A stretch of DNA of 59,056 bases. It comes from Nitrospinota bacterium. Lineage in GTDB: Bacteria; Nitrospinota_A; UBA7883. The position numbers and the translations under genes were made by a program. Each line of letters starts with the position of its first letter. The stretch's first letter is position 1. The notes below the pieces were generated by a model. That model saw only the letters and a list, made by a program, of their open reading frames with translations, was not told the DNA's origin and searched no databases. Of this stretch, positions 43,211-52,185 are shown piece after piece. The stretch is from contig JAOUMU010000004.1 of assembly GCA_029881335.1 (NCBI GenBank), positions 1-59,056 on the forward strand. Reading direction: 5' to 3'.

Positions 43211-44869
43211 ATGAGAATCACTGTTAGAAAAGCCATCGAAAAAGCGTATAAGGAGCTAAACGACCGGGAGGGCTGGGGGGAAGCGGACCCTGGCGCCTTT
43301 GACGTGTCGCCCCCCAGGGAAGAAAAGTTTGGCGACTTCTCCACCAACCTGGCCATGATCCTGGCTGCCAGGCTGAAAAAAAAACCGCGGGACCTGGCCG
43401 AGAAACTGGCCGCCGCCTTTCTGGACGACGACCTGTTCGAGTCGGTGGAGGTGGCCGGTCCTGGATTCATGAATTTCAGGCTCAAACCGGTCCATTGGGC
43501 TCGGGAGCTGTCCCGGGTCAGCGGCGAGGCAGATTCCTTTGGCAGGACGGACCTGGGTCAGGGAGAAAAGGTTATGGTGGAGTTTGTCTCCGCAAACCCC
43601 ACCGGGCCGCTGCATATAGGCCACGGACGCGGCGCCGCCGTGGGTGACGCGCTGGCCAGCATCCTTGCATGGGCGGGATACGATGTCACCCGGGAGTATT
43701 ACACCAACGATGTGGGCCTGCAGATGGACAACCTGGGGCGCTCCACCCTTATGCGAGCCAGGGAGGCGGCCGGGAACCCGATGGAGGAGGAGCCGCCTTA
43801 CAGGGGAGAGTATATGAAGGATGTGGCCAGGGCTTTTATCGAAAAGTATGGCCCGGAAATCCTCTCAGCCCCCGATGATGAGGCCCTGACCGCCGCCAGG
43901 AGGTTTGCTTCGGAGAGTATAATGGAAGGGATCCGGAAGGATCTGGCTGATTTTAATGTCCGGTTCGACGTATGGTATTCGGAAAAAACCCTGCACGATT
44001 CCGGCTCGGTGGATAGCCTGATAGGCCTGCTGCTGGAGAAGGGGCTGATATATGAACAGGAAGGCGCCTTGTGGCTGAAGACCGGGGAGCAGGGGGACGA
44101 GAAGGACCGGGTGGTGCGCCGGGCCAATGGGGTGACCACATACCTGGCGGCGGATATCGCGTATCACAAGACCAAGCTGGACCGGGAATTCAGCACTCTT
44201 GTGAACATATGGGGGGCTGATCACCATGGTTATGTGCCCCGGATGAAGGCTGTGATATCGGCTCTGGGCGGTGATCCGGAAAAGCTTGTGGTGCGGCTGG
44301 TGCAGTTGGTGAGCCTGAAGAAGGGTGGCCAGTCATACGCCATGAGCACCAGGGAAGGAGTGTTCACGACATTGCGGCAGATCATCGACGAGGTGGGGAC
44401 CGACGCTGTGCGATATTTCTTCCTGATGCGTTCCTCCGACAGCCAGATGGAATTCGACGTGGACCTGGCCAAAAGCCAGAGCAGCGAAAACCCGGTGTAC
44501 TACGTCCAGTACGCCCATGCCCGCTGTTGCAGCATTTTCAGGCAGGCCGACGAGAAAGGGGTGGCAGAACCCAGATTCGAGGAGGTGGATCTGTCATTGC
44601 TCACCGGCAGGGACGAGCTGCGGCTGATCCGGAAGCTTCTGCAGCTGCCGGAAGTGGTGGAGTTGGCGGCCAGGAGCTTTCAGCCGCATCACATCACGGG
44701 GTATCTTTACGAAGTGGCTGGGTTGTTCCACTTTTTTTACAAACACAACAGGGTAGTGAGCGAGGACTCGGCTCTCACGGCCTCCAGGATGGCGCTGATC
44801 AGGGCCCTTCAGATCACCTTGAAAAACGGATTGGAGATTCTAGGTATAAACGCGCCGGAAAAGATGTGA
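43211..44869 (+). CDS. argS: Arginyl-tRNA synthetase
   Basis: Class I aminoacyl-tRNA synthetase charging tRNA-Arg. The ATG at 43211 gives 552 residues, a usual length; a GTG 39 bases upstream is less likely. The N-terminal Add1 domain covers about 1-105. The HIGH-type motif is in VEFVSANPTGPLHIGHGRG (about 119-137). The C-terminal DALR anticodon-binding domain includes YVQYAHARCCSI and the closing GLEILGINAPEKM. KMSKS is weak, with AMSTREG at that place, as in many ArgS enzymes. A SPOR protein gene follows 21 bases downstream. Confidence 0.97.
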   Translation: MRITVRKAIEKAYKELNDREGWGEADPGAFDVSPPREEKFGDFSTNLAMILAARLKKKPRDLAEKLAAAFLDDDLFESVEVAGPGFMNFRLKPVHWARELSRVSGEADSFGRTDLGQGEKVMVEFVSANPTGPLHIGHGRGAAVGDALASILAWAGYDVTREYYTNDVGLQMDNLGRSTLMRAREAAGNPMEEEPPYRGEYMKDVARAFIEKYGPEILSAPDDEALTAARRFASESIMEGIRKDLADFNVRFDVWYSEKTLHDSGSVDSLIGLLLEKGLIYEQEGALWLKTGEQGDEKDRVVRRANGVTTYLAADIAYHKTKLDREFSTLVNIWGADHHGYVPRMKAVISALGGDPEKLVVRLVQLVSLKKGGQSYAMSTREGVFTTLRQIIDEVGTDAVRYFFLMRSSDSQMEFDVDLAKSQSSENPVYYVQYAHARCCSIFRQADEKGVAEPRFEEVDLSLLTGRDELRLIRKLLQLPEVVELAARSFQPHHITGYLYEVAGLFHFFYKHNRVVSEDSALTASRMALIRALQITLKNGLEILGINAPEKM

Positions 44870-44890
44870 TATTATCCAAACGAGAAGGAT

Positions 44891-45514
44891 ATGAAACCTG
44901 AACTTGTCACCATCCAGAAGATTAGGCTGATCCAGCTTGGCGCCGTGGCGTTGGTTGTCTGCGTCCTGTCTTTCATCATCGGCTATTACTATCATGGCTC
45001 CGGGGATGGAGAAACAGAGGCCCCTAGCCGGGTGGAGACCGCAAAAGAGCCCCAGAGGGGGAATGAAGGGCCGATCATAAAGCTTATCGGCCCCGATCCG
45101 GAGAAAAGGGAAGCTGAAATCGGGGAGGACACAGAGGCGCCTGTCACGCGTTTATCACCTCCCCCCCCAAAAAAGGCTTCGGTGCCGCCAAAGCAGCCCG
45201 CCGCCATGAAACCCGCCGTGGAGCCAATAGCGGCGCCCCCGCCCACCCCGGCGCCCAAAGAGCCGAAAGCCTCCACCAACCGCAAATATACAGTTCAGGT
45301 GGCTTCATTCCAGAAGATGGAGGACGCCAACAGGCTGATGGAGTCCCTGAAGAAAAGCAAATACCCCTCCTATATAAAGACCGTGGTGATAAAGGGGAAG
45401 AGATGGAACCGGGTTCGGGTTGGCTCGTATGAATCGATCGAGAAAGCCCGGAAGGTTTCCCTGCAAATAGAGAAGCAAAACAAGCTCAAAACTATGGTGG
45501 TAAGGTATGAGTAG
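44891..45514 (+). CDS. Membrane-anchored SPOR domain protein
   Basis: A 207-residue bitopic protein: short cytoplasmic start, one TM helix (about 15-33), a Pro/Glu/Lys-rich periplasmic linker (about 38-133) and a C-terminal SPOR domain (about 135-207) starting YTVQVASFQ and ending in MVVRYE. SPOR domains bind denuded peptidoglycan at division sites, so it probably localises to the septum (FtsN/DedD-like). AGAAGGA lies just before the ATG. ArgS followed by a SPOR protein is a gene order seen in Deltaproteobacteria. Confidence 0.9.
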   Translation: MKPELVTIQKIRLIQLGAVALVVCVLSFIIGYYYHGSGDGETEAPSRVETAKEPQRGNEGPIIKLIGPDPEKREAEIGEDTEAPVTRLSPPPPKKASVPPKQPAAMKPAVEPIAAPPPTPAPKEPKASTNRKYTVQVASFQKMEDANRLMESLKKSKYPSYIKTVVIKGKRWNRVRVGSYESIEKARKVSLQIEKQNKLKTMVVRYE

Positions 45515-45520
45515 CGCTTT

Positions 45521-46132
45521 TTACAATATTTGCAGGCTCACCCTGGCGCCATCGAATCCAAGGGCAACCACTGCCTGCTCCCCCAGCTGAAAACGAGCTT
45601 CGGCGGGAGCGCCCGCATATAGTTTCACCATGGTTTCAATGACACCGTAATGGGTGATGACCAGCGCATGGTTATCCTCATTATCCCGGCGCAATGCATC
45701 CATAAAGCTGTCCACTCTTGCCCGCATGTCATCTCCCGATTCACCCCCTGGGTATTTCAATGAAGTCTTGGACTTATGCATGTTTATGATCTCCATAACT
45801 TCCTGTTTCACCGCGCCGGTGTAACTGCCGAAGTCGATTTCCCGCAGTGCTTTGGTGAACGCTGGCGCAGGGAGGCCGGGTAGACGCTCCTGAATGATGG
45901 CCAGGGTGGCGCGCGCGCGGGGAAGGTCACTGCAATAGACGGCGGATATCGGAAAGGCGGCCAGCTTGTCAGCCTTCACCACGCTGGAAAGCCTTCCCTT
46001 CCGGGTCAGCGGGCTGTCCCCCTGTCCCTGAATGGTTCCTTTTTCGTTCGCTTCTGTCTGCCCATGCCGGACCAATAACAGCGTAAACCGCGCTGAGGAA
46101 GGAAGTTGGGTGCGATAAGGAGTGTGTGTCAT
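45521..46132 (-). CDS. Histidine phosphatase family protein (phosphoglycerate mutase-like)
   Basis: A 203-residue enzyme with the catalytic LLVRHGQTEAN motif (RHG, about 21-23), a second conserved region YCSDLPRARATL and the late ITHYGVIETM with the second catalytic His. It belongs to the broad RHG superfamily (cobalamin phosphatase CobC-like, phosphoglycerate mutase-like); the substrate cannot be read. It is convergent with the SPOR gene, six bases away, and divergent from tsaE, with only 32 bases between the starts. Confidence 0.9.
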   Translation of the reverse strand: MTHTPYRTQLPSSARFTLLLVRHGQTEANEKGTIQGQGDSPLTRKGRLSSVVKADKLAAFPISAVYCSDLPRARATLAIIQERLPGLPAPAFTKALREIDFGSYTGAVKQEVMEIINMHKSKTSLKYPGGESGDDMRARVDSFMDALRRDNEDNHALVITHYGVIETMVKLYAGAPAEARFQLGEQAVVALGFDGARVSLQIL

Positions 46133-46164
46133 GTAGACTAGTTTAACATGGGAGGAATCAACAA

Positions 46165-46686
46165 ATGATTGATGGTGCGGCTCCGTCGGATAAGCCGATC
46201 CCGCCGGAGAAGTCGGCGCCCTGGTTTAGATATGTTTCCACCAGTGTGGAGAAGACTCTGGCGCTGGCCGAGGCGATAGGCGCATTGTTAAGGTCCGGAG
46301 ACCTGGTGCTACTGATTGGGGAACTGGGGGCGGGGAAAACCACATTCACCCAGGGGCTGTGTCGGGGGGCGGGCATGAACCCCGGTATGGGGGCCCGGTC
46401 CCCCACGTTTACATTGATAAACGAGTATCCAGGCAGGACCCCCATCCGGCACGCGGACCTGTACAGGATCGACTCGCCGGAGGACTTTGACAGCATAGGA
46501 TTGTTCGATGTGGCTTTTGAGGGGATAAGCATAATCGAATGGGCGGACAAGCTCCCGGAGGGGTTGGATCTGGCTCCGGCATTGACAATAAGGCTCCTGG
46601 AGATTTCCCAGAGAGACCGGGAGATAGACATACAATGCGTACAGGAACTGGAAGAGGAGATAAGGCGTAATATAACAACAGAGTAA
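46165..46686 (+). CDS. tsaE: tRNA threonylcarbamoyladenosine biosynthesis protein TsaE
   Basis: ATPase needed with TsaB and TsaD for t6A37 modification of ANN-decoding tRNAs. The 173-residue protein has Walker A GELGAGKTTF (about 52-61), the family signature SPTFTLINEY and HADLYRI, and the C-terminal IIEWADKLPE. A 20-residue N-terminal extension precedes the usual start. GAGGA lies upstream of the ATG. TsaB, TsaC and TsaD are not in the window. Confidence 0.95.
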   Translation: MIDGAAPSDKPIPPEKSAPWFRYVSTSVEKTLALAEAIGALLRSGDLVLLIGELGAGKTTFTQGLCRGAGMNPGMGARSPTFTLINEYPGRTPIRHADLYRIDSPEDFDSIGLFDVAFEGISIIEWADKLPEGLDLAPALTIRLLEISQRDREIDIQCVQELEEEIRRNITTE

Positions 46687-46724
46687 GGGTTGTTCGGTTA
46701 ATCGTTTACAAACAATAGGCCGTA

Positions 46725-46739
46725 TGGCACACTAATTGC
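46725..46739 (+). promoter_or_regulatory. Consensus sigma-54 promoter at the head of the lpt-rpoN-pts cluster
   Basis: TGGCAC (46725-46730), five bases, TTGC (46736-46739): every core position matches the -24/-12 consensus and the GG-GC spacing is the canonical 10 bases. The predicted start of transcription, near 46751, falls inside lptC codons 3-4, so it would fit lptA and later genes better than lptC unless the start is misjudged. RpoN is the fourth gene downstream. Confidence 0.6.
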
Positions 46740-46741
46740 CT

Positions 46742-47308
46742 ATGTTTGTTTCGTCACCATCATTCCGAATTCTCCTGGCGCTATGCACCGGGGGACTGAT
46801 TGGGGTGATGATATGGTTTGCCGTTGGCAGGAGCGCCGGTCCCTCAATAGAGACTATCGTCAACGTTTTGACGGAAGGGGAGGGGATGGCGATCCAGTGG
46901 GCGGAGCTGCTGGAGAAAAAGGACAACAAGGTTACTCTGCGGATCAAGGCCAAGAAGGCGGTGATATCGGAGGATCGTACCCAGATAAGACTTTCGAACT
47001 TTTCGATGGTGTCGTACGGAGAGGAATCGGAGCGGACGACAATAATCGCCAGGGAGGGCCTGTTGGACAACGAAACCAAAGACGTGACCGCCGAAGGTGG
47101 AGTGCTGGTGATGAGTGATGACGGCAGGGCCATGTACACCGAAAAGTTGCGCTGGTATGAGGGCAAAAAAGCTCTTTCGAGCGATTCGCAAGTGAAGATA
47201 TTCGGGGGCAATTTCGTTATAAAAGGCAAAACGCTGGAAGTGGATACCATCGCCGACAGGGCGCTGATCGGTGGCGGCGTGACAGCGATTTTTAAGAAGA
47301 GCCGATGA
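46742..47308 (+). CDS. lptC: LPS export protein LptC
   Basis: Inner-membrane-anchored periplasmic subunit of the Lpt bridge that moves LPS from the LptBFG transporter to LptA. The 188-residue protein has an N-terminal TM (about 10-28) and a beta-jellyroll; IIAREGLLDNETKDVTAEGG (in part REGLLDNETKDVTAEGGV) is the typical LptC/OstA-like repeat. The ATG at 46742 has no good ribosome-binding site and sits two bases after a sigma-54 -12 element. Its stop overlaps the lptA start as ATGA. Confidence 0.9.
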   Translation: MFVSSPSFRILLALCTGGLIGVMIWFAVGRSAGPSIETIVNVLTEGEGMAIQWAELLEKKDNKVTLRIKAKKAVISEDRTQIRLSNFSMVSYGEESERTTIIAREGLLDNETKDVTAEGGVLVMSDDGRAMYTEKLRWYEGKKALSSDSQVKIFGGNFVIKGKTLEVDTIADRALIGGGVTAIFKKSR

Positions 47309-48207
47309 ATTTAATTCAACCGCTGGCTGTGGGGGCGCTGATGGCCGTTTGCCTGGCGGGCCAGGGGTGGGCGGCCAGGATAGATGCGGGGAATTCGTCC
47401 GACGCCAATGCGCCGCTGAAAGTTACTTCCGACCAGATGCTCACCGACAAGAAAAACAGGAAGATCGTATTTTCAGGAGCGGTGGTGGCGGTGAAGGGGC
47501 GGCTGCGGATTAAGACGGACGAGATGACCGTGTGGACCGACGATGAACAGCGCGAGTTCCAGAAGATCGTGGCCCGCGGTTCAGTGCAAATCACCAAGGA
47601 TGACAAGACCGCGACCGGTGAAAATGCCGAGTATTTCAACGAGAACAAAAAGAGCGGCCAGGCGGAGCGAATTGAGATAACGGGGAATGCCCACATGAGG
47701 GACGGCAAAAACAGCGCCTCCGGGAGCAAGGTGATCTACTATTTCAAGACGGAGGATATGAAGTTATCGGGAGACTCCTCCCGGCCTTCCTCCATTACCT
47801 TTTTCCCCGGTGAGGGAGGCGCCATGGCGCCCGCGCCGGAGTCGCCAATGTCGGAGACGCCAGCGCCTGAGACGCCAGCGCCTGAAAAGAAGGTATCGGC
47901 AAAACCGTCCGTGGAAGAATTTCCCGTAGTCATGGGAAGGCCTACGGTGTCCTCTGAAAAGGGAAGCGGTCTCCGCTACATGATCCAGGCGGCTTCCTTT
48001 CCCAACGAAAATGACGCCCAATCAATGGCGGCGAAGCTGCGCAAAAGGGGATTCTCCCCCCAGGTGGTGGAAGCGAGCGTAAAAGGCGCGCCATGGTACA
48101 GGGTGAGGGTGGGTGAGTATCACAGCTACGAGGAAGCCGAAAATGCCGCCGAGAGAATGCGCGAGGAGATGCGTTTGAAGCCGATGATCATCCAGAGCAG
48201 AGATTAG
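47305..48207 (+). CDS. lptA: LptA with C-terminal SPOR domain fusion
   Basis: Periplasmic LPS-bridge protein. After a signal peptide (about 1-23) comes an OstA/LptA beta-jellyroll (about 36-165; [14 protein letters not shown] and [14 protein letters not shown] are typical). A Pro/Glu/Ala linker with repeats of ETPAPE (about 172-200) leads to a SPOR domain (about 222-300) starting [15 protein letters not shown]. Classical LptA is about 185 residues and ends after the jellyroll; this one is 300. The SPOR domain suggests peptidoglycan or septum tethering of the LPS bridge. It is coupled to lptC and precedes lptB by 16 bases. Confidence 0.92.
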   Translation: MNLIQPLAVGALMAVCLAGQGWAARIDAGNSSDANAPLKVTSDQMLTDKKNRKIVFSGAVVAVKGRLRIKTDEMTVWTDDEQREFQKIVARGSVQITKDDKTATGENAEYFNENKKSGQAERIEITGNAHMRDGKNSASGSKVIYYFKTEDMKLSGDSSRPSSITFFPGEGGAMAPAPESPMSETPAPETPAPEKKVSAKPSVEEFPVVMGRPTVSSEKGSGLRYMIQAASFPNENDAQSMAAKLRKRGFSPQVVEASVKGAPWYRVRVGEYHSYEEAENAAERMREEMRLKPMIIQSRD

Positions 48208-48223
48208 GAGAATCAAAGGTACG

Positions 48224-49033
48224 ATGGCAGGGAAGTCGATGGAAAAGAGGGCCGCCAGTGTACAAGGTGTCGTGGAGCCCCATGGACCGAAAGGGGCGCA
48301 GGTCACAGAAAAAATCCTTACATCGGAGAATCTGTTCAAATCATACAGGAACAGGAATGTGGTCAATGGTGTGTCGCTTTCCATGACCAACCGGGAGGTC
48401 GTGGGGCTTTTGGGCCCCAATGGAGCGGGGAAAACAACCACTTTTTACATGATCGTGGGTTTGACGCGATGCGATTCAGGGAAGGTGTATTATTGTGGCG
48501 AGGACGTGACCTACTATCCCATGTATAAAAGGGCTAGGATAGGGATAGGATATCTGCCGCAGGAGCCTTCTGTTTTCAGAAAACTGACGGTGTTCCAGAA
48601 CATATACGCCATCATGGAGACTCTTCCATACACCAGGTTTGAGCGGGTGCGCCGAACCGAGGAGCTTATGGAGGATTTCGGGATCAGCCATCTTTCCTCC
48701 GAGAGGGCGGTATCGCTCTCCGGCGGAGAGCGGCGAAGGCTGGAGATAGCCCGGGCGCTCTGCGCGAATCCATCGTTCATCCTGCTGGACGAGCCTTTCG
48801 CGGGGATAGACCCGATCGCCGTTGGGGATATCCAGAAAATAGTGTTGAAACTAAAAGAGATGGGTATAGGTGTGTTAATTACCGATCATAACGTGAGATA
48901 CACTCTGGGGATAACAGACAGGGCTTATATTATAAACGAGGGGAGTGTGCTGGAGGAGGGCACACCGGAGGAGATAGCCTCTTCGGATAGAGCCAGAAAA
49001 ATATATTTGGGAGAGGATTTTTCGCTAGAATAG
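48224..49033 (+). CDS. lptB: LPS export ABC transporter ATP-binding protein LptB
   Basis: Cytoplasmic ATPase of the LptB2FG exporter. Walker [11 protein letters not shown]-loop in [12 protein letters not shown], signature [15 protein letters not shown], Walker [17 protein letters not shown] and H-loop in ITDHNVR are all intact, and the DEPFAGVDP-type sequence is diagnostic of LptB. It has about 28 extra N-terminal residues compared with the usual 240-residue protein; a later start at the VTEKIL region is possible, but AAAGG supports 48224. lptF and lptG are not in the window. Confidence 0.96.
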   Translation: MAGKSMEKRAASVQGVVEPHGPKGAQVTEKILTSENLFKSYRNRNVVNGVSLSMTNREVVGLLGPNGAGKTTTFYMIVGLTRCDSGKVYYCGEDVTYYPMYKRARIGIGYLPQEPSVFRKLTVFQNIYAIMETLPYTRFERVRRTEELMEDFGISHLSSERAVSLSGGERRRLEIARALCANPSFILLDEPFAGIDPIAVGDIQKIVLKLKEMGIGVLITDHNVRYTLGITDRAYIINEGSVLEEGTPEEIASSDRARKIYLGEDFSLE

Positions 49034-49070
49034 GACTTTGTAAGGAAACGATAGCGAGAACCGGGAATAT

Positions 49071-50546
49071 ATGGGTATTGAATTAAAGTTGCAGATGCGC
49101 CAGGCGCAACGTCTGGTGATGACGCCCATGTTGCAACAGGCGATAAAGCTTTTGCCCATGACCCGTCTGGAGCTGGTCCAGGCCATCCGTCTGGAATTGG
49201 ATCAAAATCCCCTGCTGGAGGAAGAAACGGCCGAAATCGCCGCCGAAGCTGAAACCGAGGCTGAAGTTGGCGAGGGGCTGAACTCCGATGAGGTGGAAGT
49301 ACAGCCCCAGGAGGCGGTGTTCGAAGAACAAGCCGCCCTGGAAGAGGGGAAGCCCCTGGAAAAGAAGGATGATGTGGACTGGGACTCCTATATGCAGAAC
49401 GACCTGTACGAGGGGCGCACCGGTGACGGAAACACCGAATTTCCCAGCATTGAGAACACTCTTAGGCAAAAAGAGAGCCTGGAATTCCACCTGATGTGGC
49501 AGCTGAGCGCCTCCGCCCTGGACAGCGAGGAAGAGCGCTTGGGGGAGATGATAATCGGGAACATCAACACGGAAGGCTATCTGGTGGAGTCCCTGGAGGA
49601 TCTGGCTGCGGAAGCGGAGGTGGACACCGAGACGATGGAGGACGCGCTGCTGCTGGTGCAAAGCTTCGATCCTCCCGGCGTTGGCGCCAGAAACCTGAAA
49701 GAATGCCTGATGCTGCAGATGTCCAACGCGAAACTGAAAGGGAGCGTTGTCGAGAAGCTGATTCAGGATCATCTGGAAGATCTGGATGAGAAGAACTATA
49801 AAAAAATAGCCAAAGCCATGGACGTCACCCTGGATGAAGTCATCGATGCCATGCGGGTGATAAAGGAGTTCGACCCAAAGCCTGGACTGGAGTACAATCC
49901 AGAGGAAGCGGTATATATCACGCCAGACCTTTATGTAGTGAAGATGGACAACGAGTATCAGGTTTATCTGAACGACGAAGACGTGCCCCGGCTCAGGATA
50001 AACGCGTATTACCAGTCGATATTAAAAAACAAGGCCAAGGACGCCACCCAGACCCGGGAATATGTGGAGGAGAAATTCAGGAGCGCGCTCTGGATGATAA
50101 AGAGCATCGAGCAGCGCAGGCAAACCATGATAAAAGTGGGCAGGAGCATCTGCAAGTTCCAGAAAGAGTTCATGGACAATGGGCTTGAATATCTGAAACC
50201 GCTGGTGCTAAAGGACGTGGCCGAGGATATTGGAATGCACGAATCCACTATCAGCCGGGTGACCACGAACAAGTATATCCACACTCCCCAGGGACTATAC
50301 GAGCTCAAGTATTTCTTCCATTCGTCAGTGGGAAGCATGCATGGCAGCAATATGTCTTCGGTGAGGGTAAAAGATATGATCCGGATGATCTGCAAGGAGG
50401 AGGATGCGGGCAAGCCATACACCGACGACCAGATAGTCCGGATGCTGGAAGAAAAAAATGTGAAAATAGCCCGCAGGACGGTTACCAAGTATCGAAAAGA
50501 GCTTAAAATACCATCTACTTCCAAAAGGAAGAGGCTGTTTCTATAA
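49071..50546 (+). CDS. rpoN: RNA polymerase sigma-54 factor RpoN
   Basis: Alternative sigma factor recognising -24/-12 promoters and depending on AAA+ activators. The 491-residue protein has the Gln/Leu-rich region I (LKLQMRQAQRLVMTPMLQQA, about 5-24), an acidic region II (about 48-110), the core-binding domain, an HTH with ESTISRVTTNKYIHTPQG, and the RpoN box ARRTVTKYRKEL near the end. Gene order lptB-rpoN-hpf-ptsN is widely conserved in Proteobacteria. No NtrC-type activator is encoded in this window. Confidence 0.97.
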   Translation: MGIELKLQMRQAQRLVMTPMLQQAIKLLPMTRLELVQAIRLELDQNPLLEEETAEIAAEAETEAEVGEGLNSDEVEVQPQEAVFEEQAALEEGKPLEKKDDVDWDSYMQNDLYEGRTGDGNTEFPSIENTLRQKESLEFHLMWQLSASALDSEEERLGEMIIGNINTEGYLVESLEDLAAEAEVDTETMEDALLLVQSFDPPGVGARNLKECLMLQMSNAKLKGSVVEKLIQDHLEDLDEKNYKKIAKAMDVTLDEVIDAMRVIKEFDPKPGLEYNPEEAVYITPDLYVVKMDNEYQVYLNDEDVPRLRINAYYQSILKNKAKDATQTREYVEEKFRSALWMIKSIEQRRQTMIKVGRSICKFQKEFMDNGLEYLKPLVLKDVAEDIGMHESTISRVTTNKYIHTPQGLYELKYFFHSSVGSMHGSNMSSVRVKDMIRMICKEEDAGKPYTDDQIVRMLEEKNVKIARRTVTKYRKELKIPSTSKRKRLFL

Positions 50547-50572
50547 CGCCACAGGAGTAAGAGGAGAAGAAA

Positions 50573-50902
50573 ATGCAAATAACGATTACAGGACACCATG
50601 TCGAGGTGACGCCAGCCTTGAGGCAATATGCCGAAGAAAAAGTGGCTAAAGTGCGCAAGTACCTGAATACAACCATCAATGCCCATGTGACGTTGAAGGT
50701 GGAGAAATTAACCCACATCGCGGAGGTGACCATCCACGCCAACGGAGTGGACCTGCATGGGATGGAAAAGACCGACAACCTGTATGCCGCTATTGATAAA
50801 GTGATGGACAAGATCGATCGCCAGGCGAAGAAAGTGAAAGGCAAGATCCAGGAGAAGCGCAAAGACCCAGCGCCGACACGAGTCGGCGGTGAAGGGGAAT
50901 AA
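50573..50902 (+). CDS. hpf: Ribosome hibernation promoting factor (short HPF/RaiA type)
   Basis: Binds the 30S A/P-site channel of idle ribosomes. The 109-residue protein starts MQITITGHHVEVTPALRQYAEE, given in part as MQITITGHHVEVTPALR, and has the central DLHGMEKTDNLYAAIDKV of the S30AE domain. It is the short form without the C-terminal dimerisation domain of long HPF. AGGAG precedes the ATG. Placement after rpoN is conserved. Confidence 0.95.
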   Translation: MQITITGHHVEVTPALRQYAEEKVAKVRKYLNTTINAHVTLKVEKLTHIAEVTIHANGVDLHGMEKTDNLYAAIDKVMDKIDRQAKKVKGKIQEKRKDPAPTRVGGEGE

Positions 50903-50931
50903 GCGGCCTTGAAGCATATGGCCGAACACTC

Positions 50932-51396
50932 TTGAAAATCACCGATTTCCTCAGTCAGGAGAACTGCGTGGCCTCGCTGGCCTCCTCCGAAAAGGAAGAG
51001 GCCTTGCGGGAGTTGACGGCGCAGATCCGGATTGATGGGGAGCCTGTCGATGTGGAGGTCATCTACAAGGCCCTGATGGAAAGAGAAAAGCTCGGTTCCA
51101 CGGGCATAGGCGAGGAGGTGGCCATACCCCACGCAAAGATCAAGGGATTACCACCTTTGGTGGGGGCCTTTGCCCGCTCCGAAAAGGGGATAGAGTACTA
51201 TTCCGTGGACGATAAACCCGTGAAGTGGATCTTCCTCCTGCTAGCTTCGGACAACTCCACCGGAAGCCACCTAAAGGCCCTGGCCCGGATATCACGCCTG
51301 ATGAAGAGCAAAAGCCTGAGGGAAAACATGAGAAGAGCCGGTACAGCCGAGGATATATACTCGCTTATAACCGAAGAGGATGAAAAACTCGGCTGA
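50932..51396 (+). CDS. ptsN: PTS IIA-Ntr family protein PtsN
   Basis: Phosphocarrier of the nitrogen/regulatory PTS. The 154-residue protein has the IIA-fructose/Ntr fold with the phosphorylated His67 in EEVAIPHAKI and GSTGIG before it. It begins with a TTG codon at 50932; no ATG in frame is available nearby and the ribosome-binding site is weak, so expression may rely on coupling to the upstream hpf gene. It has no attached IIB or IIC domain. Such proteins regulate potassium transport, kinases or stress responses through protein contacts. Confidence 0.92.
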   Translation: MKITDFLSQENCVASLASSEKEEALRELTAQIRIDGEPVDVEVIYKALMEREKLGSTGIGEEVAIPHAKIKGLPPLVGAFARSEKGIEYYSVDDKPVKWIFLLLASDNSTGSHLKALARISRLMKSKSLRENMRRAGTAEDIYSLITEEDEKLG

Positions 51397-51425
51397 GCGC
51401 GCCTGGCCGGGAAAAGGAGAGGATC

Positions 51426-51872
51426 ATGGAAAAGGACGATAGTAATAACGCGGCGCCAAAGAGGACGGGGCATCTGTTAATCGCCCACGGGGCGCTGGCC
51501 GGAGAGATGCTCAACGTCCTGGAATTCATCACCGGTAAAAGGCTCGATTACCGCGCGCTGGCCATTGACCATGCTCTGGACGTGGATAAAGCCCGCCAGA
51601 TAGTCGAAAAAGCCGTTGATGAAATGATGGGGCCAGCCGGAGTGCTGGTTTATACCGACCTTTTCGGCGGCGCCCCCTCCAACATAGCTCTTTCCATGCT
51701 GGAGGAAAAGAATATAGAAATAATCGCCGGTGTAAACCTGCCTATCCTGTTGCGTTCCACCACTCTTAACGAGGAGATGTCCCTGTCCGAAAAGGCCGGG
51801 ACGTTGCGAAACTATGGGCGGGACAACATTTTTATCGCCTCGGAAGTTCTTTTGGGAAAGGGTAGACGGTGA
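51426..51872 (+). CDS. PTS EIIA component, mannose family, stand-alone
   Basis: A 148-residue IIA-Man domain. The phosphorylatable His21 is in LLIAHGALAGEML, and the diagnostic TDLFGGAPSN segment is present near residues 78-87. No IIB, IIC or IID genes are linked, so transport is unlikely and a regulatory role is inferred, as for similar stand-alone IIA-Man proteins between ptsN and ptsH in Deltaproteobacteria. AAGGAGAGGA lies just before the ATG. Confidence 0.92.
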   Translation: MEKDDSNNAAPKRTGHLLIAHGALAGEMLNVLEFITGKRLDYRALAIDHALDVDKARQIVEKAVDEMMGPAGVLVYTDLFGGAPSNIALSMLEEKNIEIIAGVNLPILLRSTTLNEEMSLSEKAGTLRNYGRDNIFIASEVLLGKGRR

Positions 51873-51909
51873 GAGGGGCGCCCATCCGGCCAGGCGCAAA
51901 TTACGGGGC

Positions 51910-52185
51910 GTGACCCAGCGATTCCGGATCAGCGTCAAGCTGGGAAATAAATGGGGACTGCACGCCAGGGCCTCCTTTATGCTGGCATCCGCCGCCATGG
52001 GCTATCAGGCGGATATCATAGTGGAAAAGGATGGGGCCGCCGCAGACGCGAAAAGAATGGACGAGCTATTGCTGCTGATTGCGAAGGCGGGCGACACTTT
52101 ACTTATTACCGCCACTGGCCCGGATGGGCCGGAGGCGGCGGAAAAAATAGTCGGCATGATAAGGTCCGGCTTCGGCGAGGAATGA
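51910..52185 (+). CDS. ptsH: HPr-like phosphocarrier lacking the regulatory serine
   Basis: A 91-residue HPr that carries phosphate from EI to IIA proteins. The active His18 is in KWGLHARASF. The place of the regulatory Ser46 (usually KSIM or similar) reads AKRMDE, with Arg49, so phosphorylation by HPr kinase is not possible at this site. Start at the GTG at 51910, 37 bases after the EIIA stop; the ribosome-binding site is weak. Its stop overlaps the ptsI start as ATGA. Confidence 0.9.
   Translation: MTQRFRISVKLGNKWGLHARASFMLASAAMGYQADIIVEKDGAAADAKRMDELLLLIAKAGDTLLITATGPDGPEAAEKIVGMIRSGFGEE

Noticed and set aside
51951..52181. N-terminal extension of EI overlapping the whole HPr gene
   Set aside because: The same DNA encodes HPr with the GLHARAS motif in another frame, and normal EI begins at 52182.
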